Shown: positions 55,959 to 64,000 of the stretch, one piece after another | Position numbering within the stretch: position 1 is the first letter of the stretch | Layout of the letters: every line of letters starts with the position of its first letter | DNA from: Biomphalaria glabrata | Taxonomy: Eukaryota > Mollusca > Gastropoda > Planorbidae | Direction of reading: 5' to 3' | Length of the DNA stretch: 64,000 bases | Assembly (NCBI RefSeq): GCF_947242115.1 | Contig: NC_074716.1 | Span: 8,261,501-8,325,500, forward strand | Program-made: the position numbers and the translations under genes | Notes under the pieces: model-generated | Told to the model about the DNA's origin: nothing | What the model saw: only the letters and a program-made list of their open reading frames with translations | The model's database searches: none

Positions 55959-56558
55959 TTACATTGTTCTTAATTGTTCTATGATAAGGCTAGTCTTCGA
56001 ATCCGAAGAATATTGAGGAATGCAGTATTTCCCGTGGCTGCGCAGCCCCAGCTGATACCTACATATTTTGCCACAACCAGGGCAAACATAACCATTGTCC
56101 GCAGGTGGTCGATTTAGATTTTCTTTTCGCCGTCTGCGTTTGTCCTCGGCAGCAGATTTTCTTTTGGTCTCCAATGTGTATCCCGCGGCTTTCGTGAGTG
56201 ACCCCCAGCTGTCTCGTTCTGAGGCCCCATGCAACCAGGTGCTCTCTTCTATGTCAGCCAAGGAAAGTTGACGCCTAAGCTGGTCTTTGAAGCGTTTCTA
56301 TGGGGCGCCTTTGTTACGTCGACCACCTTTTAGCTCACCAAAAAAGACTGCCTTTGGCATGCGTTCTTCTCCCATACGGGATACGTGCCCTGCCCAGCGT
56401 AACTGTCGGACCAAAAGAAGTCCCTCTATACTGCCCATAACGGAGTTCTCAAGGACATCGCTGTTTGTAGTGCGGTCTTGCCACCGTATGTCTATTATGG
56501 AGCGCAAGCATCTTTGGTGGAAGCGCTCAAGAAGTACCCTTTTATTCAATGTCTTCAT
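55959..56558 (-). mobile_element. Pol-like LINE C-terminus with a C2H2-like finger
   Basis: The minus-strand frame reads RVLLERFHQRCLRSIIDIRW, RQLRWAGHVSRMGEERMPKA and VFFGELKGGRRNKGAP, then a single in-frame TAG at 56298-56300, then KRFKDQLRRQLSLADIEEST, a basic KRRRRKENL stretch and a zinc-finger-like YVCPGCGKICRYQLGLRSH followed by GKYC. Apart from that stop, 200 codons are open. The finger matches the type found at the C-terminus of many such LINE proteins. Confidence 0.85.
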
Positions 56559-56565
56559 TTCTTAG

Positions 56566-57329
56566 TTTGAGAAGAACCCTTTTAGTATGAGACTCTGTTC
56601 TGTCATAAATCCGGCACTAGTTACATTTTTTCTTACTTTTACGTGTAAGAAACAAGGTATAGGGCCCTTAGGAGGCTAGGCCTAATAATGGTCGGCAGAA
56701 GATCTTTTAGACTATTATTTATATGCATACATAAGAATCCTGGTCAAGCGAATGTATAGATCTACGAAACTTTATTATATTTCAATGATAGACCTCCAGT
56801 AGCCTACTAGACCTAGAAAAAGATGCCAAAAATGTTCCTGAATATTAATTTATAAAACTCTTGAATGATATAGGCCCTAATGCCTACTTGCAGAAATACC
56901 CGAAAACGTATAGTCCATTCAAGATAAATATTTCCTTATTCTCTAGCCAAATTTAAATTCATTTCTTTTTTTTTTTTACTTTGAAAAATGTTAACGGCCA
57001 AACTCGAGTTTTCACAGTGAGCCCATCGAGTTAGTCATTCTTGTCCGAAAGATGTAAACCAAGTGTCAAATTTCTAGGAAAATCGTTGCATCCGTTTTCG
57101 AGATCTGTGCCCAGGTTTCACTCACCCAGAAGGTTCCAGGTTCCACCAAGTTACGAGCTGAATAGAAATATTATAAAAAAAAAAGTATTTTAAAATGTTT
57201 TTTAAATGTGTTTAACTGTGCTTTTTTTTTTACCTGGCTTGTAATGGTTTCTAATTATTTTATAGCATAGGGTCCCATTTAATGTAGGCCTACACTAGAT
57301 CTAAAGCCCTTTCATTAGAATATTATAAA
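56566..57329. other. Intergenic, no gene seen
   Basis: No frame or repeat family recognised, apart from T and A runs. Confidence 0.4.
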
Positions 57330-58039
57330 GTCTAGCAGATTTATAGGCCTATATTCGCTTAACCAGGATTCTTTTGGGAGGGGGGGGGGGTAAAATGTTT
57401 CGTTCTTTAAATCTAACATTCATTAGTTTTTTAAGAGCAATATAATCGCTCTGTAAGTTTTTTTAAGTAGGTCTATTGTTTTTTTTGTTTTTTTCTTTCT
57501 TGTTTCTATTTTTCTTGTTTGTCAGTGCATAATGTTACCATAACAAACAAACAGCAGTGCCAATGTTGAATATATCTATGTCACGAGTATCTACATATGA
57601 ATGACGATCACATGAATTCGCGGAACTAATTCAGCCTTGCATTACTAGTGACAGATATTGAATCACTGACAGTCACGATTCCGAAGTCTAGCAGATTTAT
57701 AGGCCTATATTCGCTTAACCAGGATTCTTTTGGGAGGGGGGGGGTAAAATGTTTCGTTCTTTAAATCTAACATTCATTAGTTTTTTAAGAGCAATATAAT
57801 CGCTCTGTAAGTTTTTTTAAGTAGGTCTATTGTTTTTTTTGTTTTTTTCTTTCTTGTTTCTATTTTTCTTGTTTGTCAGTGCATAATGTTACCATAACAA
57901 ACAAACAGCAGTGCCAATGTTGAATATATCTATGTCACGAGTATCTACATATGAATGACGATCACATGAATTCGCGGAACTAATTCAGCCTTGCATTACT
58001 AGTGACAGATATTGAATCACTGACAGTCACGATTCCGAA
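57330..58039. repeat. Tandem duplication, two ~355-bp units
   Basis: Units start GTCTAGCAGATTTATAGGCC at 57330 and 57686 and end CAGTCACGATTCCGAA at 57685 and 58039. By eye they are identical except for a G run that is two bases shorter in the second. Confidence 0.95.
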
Positions 58040-58824
58040 ATGAGGTGAACGGTCCACCTGGATTGAATTCAGGCCTGGTCTTGCACTGTTAGGCTGTTGC
58101 TTTAGACTCCAGAAGGTAACGGGTGGGTGACTTAAGAGGACACGCTTTAATGCTTGATTTTGAATCAGGCAAGTAGTGATTCACAAACAGGGATTCAACA
58201 GTAAACAAATCGACCGGTATCAAAGAAACGAATGTCCTTCGTAGTCCCCTATCTAAACTTGTTCTTCTTAAAACCTCTGTCACTTATTACCTTGAAACAT
58301 CTAGTGTTAGTGTAATTTACATTCGAAAAGTTGTTCGTATCACGAGAAGACAATATTTGAAAAGCTTGCAGTACACGTTTCAAAATGTAATAATAAATTA
58401 TTCATAGACTTTGAAACTCGGTAAAATACTACAATTACTGCATTCAATTCCTTATTTCATGGAAATTTTAAAATGTAGGAATAAAATTTGTACGCTTGCT
58501 AATAAAATATGCATATTTTTGTTAATTAAAAAAAGCCCAATAAAGAGGCCAATAGCCCAAAAAAGAGGCAAAGAAAAGAGGCAAAGGCCCAAGGACTCCT
58601 AGGATGTAAACAGCTCGACAACTGAAGTCAAAAGCTAAAAAGCTGAGGTATCCTATAAAAAAAAAAAATAGGCCTAACAGTTGTATATCGTTGGGAAAAG
58701 AATTACTAGCTCGTAGGCCAAAGTGACAATGTAGGCATTATATTATTCAAGGGTAAATAAATTATTGTTTAGCAATATTTTGCGCATCGTCTTGAAGGCT
58801 AAGAACGAAAGGCGCATCATTACA

Positions 58825-58945
58825 ATATTATAAAGCGGAGTAGATTTATACAGTATATTCGCTTAACCAGGACTTATTTTTTCTCGGAGGGGGGAAATTA
58901 ATCTAATATTCATTAGTTATTCAGAAAAAAACAATCACTCTATAA
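58825..58945. repeat. Diverged partial third copy of the 355-bp unit
   Basis: AGTAGATTTATACAGTATAT, TCGCTTAACCAGGACTT, a G run and CTAATATTCATTAGTTATTC follow the order of the unit start at 57330, with many changes. A hAT-like CAGTGTTTCCAAAACTTTTT follows at about 58946. Confidence 0.6.
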
Positions 58946-59159
58946 CAGTGTTTCCAAAACTTTTTCCTTAACCGAACACTTCGCATAGTATAATTTTATA
59001 ACTGAACACGTACTTTGCTTGTGGTGGCCTTCTAGTTTATTATTCCAGTAGGCCTAGTTCGCGGAAACTCGGCTCTAGACGTTGTGTAAAGGAGGTAGTG
59101 TGTTTTTTTTTTTTAAAAGGGAAGTGGCTCTGGGTGGTGATACGGGGCCAGGTAATATA

Positions 59160-60030
59160 CAGTGGCTGAAACGTTCTTTTTACAACGCTTATATCATCTC
59201 AGTCTGCCTGTCTGTCTGTCTGGTAAAAAGTTTGTACACGTTTTCTCTCCGACACCCAATCTCGGATCAAGCTGAAAATTTGCAGTTATTTCTTTTACCT
59301 GACAAAACTTCTTCTTCTTCTTCTAACTGTCAGATAGAGTTGAGCCTTTGGCTCTTGGAACTCCAGGCCAGCAAAAGTGAACAAGAGCTCCATTTCACCG
59401 GCCTGAATGAGAACTGTGTACACTGTTCTGTCTGGCGGGGTGTCAGACTCGCGGCCAGAGACCGCGTGCACAGGGACCCCGCCATTTTCCTTTTCTATAC
59501 CAGGCTAACCGTGCAGAACACGCCATTTATGTAACAGCCCCTTGAGGAACGGCGCCTGGTTGTGACAAGGTTGTGGGAGCTTTTTTACAACTCCGCACAG
59601 TGCAATGAGGATGCTCTCTCACCCCTTTGGGCACCCCCATGGGAGTCTTGTTTTGCTACCCTTTAGCCTAATCGTTTCCTCCTACGATCGTTTCCACCCG
59701 GGCGCCACTATGAGGCAGGGTAGCATGCCCGGGACCTGACAATACAAGAATAAAAAAAAGTAACTAATTAGTTAACTAGCTATTGGTAATTAATTATTTT
59801 GTTTGGTATCTCGAACAAGGGAAAGAAATTGTACTTGACTGAAGTAGTGGTATAAGCGGAATCGGTCCCCTTTATGGGTCGTCGTCTGAGTCTTCGTGAA
59901 ATATGACGAGACTATAGACAAGAAAAAAAAACATAACCATATAATCTTGTATGTCGTAGGACACTAGCAGGGTGGTTATAATGTCGGCTTGAGCCATGAG
60001 TTCGAATTCAGGTCGTTTTCGCACCACCCC
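59160..60030 (+). repeat. Dispersed repeat (family C), split by a later insertion
   Basis: GTCTGTCTGGTAAAAAGTTT, CTCCGACACCCAATCTCGGA and TTTGCAGTTATTTC on the left; CAATACAAGAATAAAA, ATTATTTTGTTTGGTATCTC and the tRNA-like ACACTAGCAGGGTGGTTATA with GTTCGAATTCAGGTC on the right. The order equals 47395-47760. Confidence 0.65.
59306..59733 (-). mobile_element. 428-bp retroposon with GAA tail and 9-bp target duplication
   Basis: ACCTGACAA occurs at 59297-59305 and 59734-59742, and the interrupted family-C repeat reads continuously without the insert. On the minus strand it starts CCCGGGCATGCTACCCTGCC, is GC-rich, and ends CTGACAGTTAGAAGAAGAAG. The GAA tail matches the I-clade LINEs here, suggesting it was mobilised by them. 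No frame was accepted; a 150-codon plus frame that crosses it is fortuitous. Confidence 0.85.
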
Positions 60031-60502
60031 CCTTTTTTTTTTTTTATAAATGCTTTTTTATTGTTAGTCTCGGACTAGGTCCATTACAAATTTAATTATG
60101 TGGCTATTCCAAATTAATAGGTAGAATTATGATTAATATAAGCTTTGTTGTTGATATGTTTCCTCGGTGCGTGTCTCTATTTCACCAATAGTTGGCTCCC
60201 CTTCTTCTCTCAATAACCTTAGTGCTGCTATTCTTAGACGGGGCATGTCTTGCTACTACATTAATAGCGAATGCTGTCACGATCTTATAGTCAGTTATTT
60301 ACCTGTAAAGCAGTGTAGTTATAAACGCATCGCTTTGGCGGTTATTTGTGACCAGTCCTAACAAAACTACTGTCAGTGTCTCATTTGAAAGTCTAATTAG
60401 TTTGTTAAGAATAGGGTCACGTTCGAGCGGGAAACACACCTAGACGTCTGCAACCTCTACATCGTCTCTCTCTCTGTAATCAAGTGAATAGTTTGGCTCT
60501 AG
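60031..60502. other. Intergenic, no gene seen
   Basis: T-rich run then unremarkable sequence; no gene. Confidence 0.4.
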
Positions 60503-61545
60503 CAGGGGCGTAACTAGGGATTTGGGGGCCCGGGGGGATTGACCTCTTTGGGGGCCCCTTGCATTTTGACATTCGACATATGACATGAGATAATGTACGC
60601 AAAAATATATAAGCCCCAAATCAAATTGGTTCAGTATATCAGTAAACTTAACAAAAAGTAATCATCAAGACTCTTTTAATGAATAATACCGTTGTTTATT
60701 AGTTAAATAATGCACAAGTGACAAATCTAAATTGATATCGCTTCACGTCGTGCAGCAAAGAAATCTATAACATCAACTACATCGATACTTTCTAGTATTT
60801 GTGACTTCACTGACATTAAAACCATGATAAGCCTTTCTTGCGTCATTGAGCTCCCGAGATACTTTTTGATGAACTTGAGCTTTGAGAATGATCTCTCACA
60901 TGACGTAATGGAAGTGGCCTGAGTTAGCGGTATTCGAAGGAGGTTGCAAAGTCTGAGCACACGTAATTCCCATATGAAGCCTGTTTCCTCAATATGTCTA
61001 TTGGTGATTGTATTACTGTTTGTTGATGAAAAGTGCTCGTGCATCAATGACATCATTGAAAAAGCGATTTTCCAGCACAGTTTGTCATAAGCGTGTCTTC
61101 TAACAGGTGTCTTGGTTCAAGAAGAAACCCAAAGGTATCCATTTTCTTTCCAGCCTTGGAATCTGCCCTTCATCTCCATATGAAATCTGTCCAGCTCTTC
61201 TGTCGCAACACGTTTGAATTGCAGTTGTATTGACAGTCCTACATTAGAACTCAACTTCCCATCAAGTCTTTTCTTTCATATTGTTGTTTTGATTACAGGG
61301 AATCCATAGTATTCACTACCTTCTTTTGCTTTTTTGATGGATTGGGTTTTTGTCAGTTTCTCATCATTTTGCAGAAAGCATGAAAGGGTACTAATTTCTT
61401 TAGCAGATTCCCGTATATGCAGTCCAGACTTTTGTAGTTTCTTCCGAACTATATTAATTGGGCACAGGAGCTTTGACCAGAATTCCAGATAGGCAAAAAA
61501 TTCTTACATTTTTTACTGCATGAAGAAGGTTCTGTGCTAATATTA
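60503..61545 (-). mobile_element. hAT transposon remnant (ZMYM1-like transposase C-terminus)
   Basis: The left end is a hAT-type terminus, CAGGGGCGTAACTAGGGATT. On the minus strand a 109-codon frame at 60727-61056 encodes the hAT dimerisation domain: LLRIPLTQATSITSCERSFS, KLKFIKKYLGSSMTQERL and a short C-terminus. Upstream (to ~61500) further pieces with several stops, for example near FFLNQDT, fit the same transposase, so the gene is broken. The right terminus and target duplication were not found. Confidence 0.8.
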
Positions 61546-61559
61546 TATGGCATTACGTC

Positions 61560-62135
61560 ATTGTTGGTTGTTTATGTTTTGTGCGAAAGCAAAAGGATTC
61601 AGAGTATACAAAAGTGGGAAAGATCCATATCTCGTTTTGCTCGAGTATAGAAATACTCCGATAAGTGGACTGCCGTATTCACCATCACAACTGCTGACGA
61701 GTAGAAGACTCAGGGAATCATTCCAACTGATCACAAACTATTGAAACCATCGGTAGCTCAAAATGCAGAGACATTACTCAACGAACGACAGATGAAAAGC
61801 AAAGTCAAATACGATGCAAAAGCAAGACTACCTAAAGATTATTCTGTCGGAGAGTTCGTCTAGGTCAAACATTGCAGAAAGCAGTTGTCATAAAAAAAAC
61901 ATTCAGCACCCAGATCTTACATCATAAAGACAAACGATGGAAAAACATACAGAAGAAATCAACGCTTTTTGAATAAGAGTTTCGATGAAGAAATCTCTGG
62001 GTACTATGATACCGATGAAGACAATGAACTGCAAACTGTTGGAATAAACGAAACAGACAGTTATAGACCAACATCTAGAGAACTTGTTCAGTCAAGACAA
62101 CCAGAAGTGGACGAATTGTTAAAGTTCCTAGTAGA
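61560..62135 (+). mobile_element. Fossil Ty3/Gypsy LTR retrotransposon, integrase C-terminal region
   Basis: The translation shows KSGKDPYLVLLEYRNTPI and SPSQLLTSRRLRE, the end of a Gypsy-type integrase, followed by a worn tail region that stays partly open. The element is broken in several places; no LTRs, capsid or polymerase region are seen beside it. It is an old relic, cut at its right by the hAT MITE at 62136-62548; sequence just beyond that (to about 62600) may belong to it. Confidence 0.7.
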
Positions 62136-62548
62136 CAGTGCCGGTCGCAGTGGGCGCCGCGCTTTCATAGGCCCCGCGCTAATTCCAAGTGTACATTATT
62201 AAATTAAACAATTATAACGTATATAAAATAACAGGGTTTTCGCGACCTCCTGATTTTTCAGGGCCTCCAGGAAATCTCATGAAAAGGCAAAATATACGAT
62301 AAAGTCCTGAACTTTTTTTGAATTTATTCAAATCTCCTGAAGAATAGACGAAATTGACATTTTGGGGTGCCAATAAATAAAAAGTGGCATTGCGAGCTTT
62401 CATTTGATAAAAATTTATTGCAAAGACGAAAGTAGGCCTATTTTCTAATTAAAAAAAAAAAAAATTGACATTATGCTTATCCCTACCCAGACTAGGCCCC
62501 GCGCGATCCGTTTCGCATAGGGCCCCGCAAATGCTAGGGACTGCCCTG
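62136..62548. mobile_element. hAT MITE, 413 bp, with perfect 8-bp target duplication
   Basis: Starts CAGTGCCGGTCGCAGTGGGC and ends, in inverse, CAGGGCAGTCCCTAGCATTT. GGCCCCGCGC-type blocks lie inside both ends. CTAGTAGA flanks it at 62128-62135 and 62549-62556. No coding capacity. Confidence 0.88.
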
Positions 62549-62559
62549 CTAGTAGATAT

Positions 62560-62976
62560 CACTATTAAGAACTTTAAGGGGGATGCACAGTGAGAAAACA
62601 TAGATTTAGGTCAAAAATATCGATATTTTAAAATTAATTGATTTTAATAGTTTAAAATGTCTAGAATACGAATTCCCTATCAGAATACTAAAAAAAATAC
62701 GTTTTATACATCAATTTTGTATTTTAAATGTAGATATATAAGCAAAATGTTGATGTTTTGGTGAAAAATCAACATTTTGTAAGCTATAGTTGATAAGCTA
62801 ATGTACGCTCTCATCCCTAACAGATGGTATCGATACAAAGGTCTACTTTTCTAGTTCCGATTATGTGCATGGTTTCTCATTCTATAAATAAATAGTACTG
62901 CAATAAACTTTCAAAATACGTCACTACCTCTTTTTTTTCCCTATATCCTCATATACACACCCACAAAGCCATATTT
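62560..62976. other. Intergenic, no gene seen
   Basis: AT-rich, with repeated AACATTTTGT/ATCAACAT words near 62743-62780; no exon. Confidence 0.4.
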
Positions 62977-63072
62977 ACGCATGCGCACCATCAAAGCTTC
63001 TCTGGATACTGTACATACACGCATGCGCACTGAAAAAGCTTCCGTAACAACAAAGTATGCACGCATGCGCAC
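62977..63072. promoter_or_regulatory. Three NRF1-like palindromes spaced exactly 42 bp
   Basis: ACGCATGCGCAC occurs at 62977-62988, 63019-63030 and 63061-63072. The core GCATGCGC fits nuclear respiratory factor 1 sites. The intervening sequence also shares AAAGCTTC at the same offset in the first two units. A TGACGTG half-CRE follows at ~63075. The array ends 67 bases before the ATG at 63140, so it is placed as a proximal promoter. Confidence 0.6.
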
Positions 63073-63139
63073 ATGACGTGAACCGGTCCTTCTGTAAACT
63101 TCCTCACATCAACAATCGATTCATTATTGAAACTCAGAA

Positions 63140-64000
63140 ATGCCAACAAAAGGTTATATGTTTGGAAAGAAAAAACGTTACTGTAAGCCCAGAGGACGAC
63201 ATGCTTCAAAGACAAATGCACAATTACAAAGGTAAGTCTAGATCTAGAGTTTGCTTTTTTTTTTTTATTTACTAGACAAGCGTGTGCTGACACATAAAAT
63301 TGATAAAATAATGAAACCTTGGCTCTTTGAGTTCGACAACGTGTTTATCCAATGAATCACATCTAGATCTAGAATCTAGATTCTATAGACATTAAATAAA
63401 TATCATGAAAATGATTGCAAACATAGAGATCTATCCTTTTATAGATCTAGTCTATATTAGGAGCATAGATCACATTAGAACTAGATAATCTCTAGAGATT
63501 AGATTATCATGTATGATGATGTATTGAACAGTATTGTAGGACTTCAACTTCAACTCAAGTCTTGGTCTTAGTTGTTTTTTTTTAGATCTAGTACATATTG
63601 TCATATATAGATCTACATTACATGTAACATGTCTCTATACATTCTTTACTTTTTATGATTAATACAATATATGATTTCTAAAATGCATTATAAAATTTAA
63701 AATAATCTTCATGTTGTGATAGATGTGACGTGTACTTTCATACTATTGAATTTTTTTTTAAAGACCCTCTAATTTATTTTTTATTTGTTTGCAGCTCTGT
63801 TTTGGACACAGCTGGATCTGAAGCAGCAACAACACAGCCTGCAAGTGCAGCTGAGCGAAAAATATCCCTAACTGCAGTTACTAACGCTGATAACACCAAT
63901 AAGAGGCTGCCTGAAGATTTCATATACGTCATGATGAATTCAATGCAATTGACCACAATGGTCTCCTTGTTGTGCTGTCCACATTGCTTTGACAACAAAT
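63140..64000 (+). CDS. N-terminal part of a gene resembling Mutator-like-transposase-domain proteins
   Basis: Exon 1 (63140-63231) encodes MPTKGYMFGKKKRYCKPRGR, then HASKTNAQLQ, and ends with two bases at donor GTAAGT. Exon 2 starts at 63795 after TTTGCAG, restores the phase (AG+C = Ser) and stays open to the window edge: SSVLDTAGSEAATTQ, a linker, then DFIYVMMNSMQLTTMVSLL and CCPHCFDNK. A short basic N-terminus, a Ser/Thr/Ala-rich linker and an isoleucine-rich strand leading to a CxxC pair is the layout I associate with metazoan proteins carrying a Mutator-like transposase domain. That domain itself would lie beyond the window, so the assignment is tentative. The 563-base intron is TCTAGA-rich. 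Upstream ATGs at 63057 and 63063 open another frame that overlaps exon 1, so the transcript may start after them. It could be a host gene or a transposon gene. Confidence 0.5.

Noticed and set aside
59082-59534. 150-codon plus-strand frame
   Set aside because: It runs across the edge of the 428-bp insertion at 59306 and joins two unrelated repeats; the insert's own orientation is minus.
63057-63275. 72-codon plus-strand frame starting at 63057
   Set aside because: It reads through the donor at 63232 into the TCTAGA-rich intron in another frame; the frame from 63140 joins exon 2 in phase and is preferred.

Overview
This window looks like nuclear DNA of a gastropod mollusc, most likely a freshwater pulmonate snail of the Biomphalaria/Bulinus kind. 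The genus is inference. The evidence is AT-rich sequence, small exons in long introns, an invertebrate arginine kinase, tracts rich in the hexamer TCTAGA/AGATCT, and an I-clade LINE with an RNase H domain and a GAA tail like the snail element Nimbus. There is no operon, CRISPR array or bacterial feature.

Layout. (1) 1-1.2 kb: the first coding exon of arginine kinase on the minus strand, with a TATA box; the rest of the gene lies off the left edge. (2) 2-14 kb: repeats only. The main item is a 3.2 kb element at 5207-8392 that shares its head and tail with shorter copies at 11191-11818 and 52748-53627; it contains a ~150-bp satellite with CRE palindromes. (3) 14.3-25.4 kb, minus strand: a complete seven-exon gene for a 176-residue protein I do not recognise. 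Its 6 kb first intron holds an I-clade LINE and a cluster of GTTCGATA/TATCGAAC motifs. (4) 27.1-30.4 kb, minus strand: a UBE2D-class ubiquitin-conjugating enzyme. (5) 33.95-42.15 kb, plus strand: a complete nine-exon short-chain dehydrogenase/reductase of 261 residues, divergent from the E2 gene across a TCTAGA-rich spacer and followed by a 31-bp minisatellite. (6) 44-62.6 kb: almost gene-free and dense in SINEs, hAT elements, LINE 3' ends, microsatellites and a fossil Ty3/Gypsy fragment; one possible orphan terminal exon lies near 50.5 kb. (7) 62.98-64 kb, plus strand: the start of a gene resembling Mutator-like-transposase-domain proteins, behind three NRF1-like palindromes spaced exactly 42 bp.

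The four better supported host genes (arginine kinase, the unknown gene, UBE2D and SDR) have unrelated roles: energy buffering, unknown, ubiquitin transfer and NAD(P)-dependent redox. They show no sign of acting together. Exon joins were worked out by hand from GT/AG sites and reading phase. Repeat limits are by eye unless target-site duplications are quoted.
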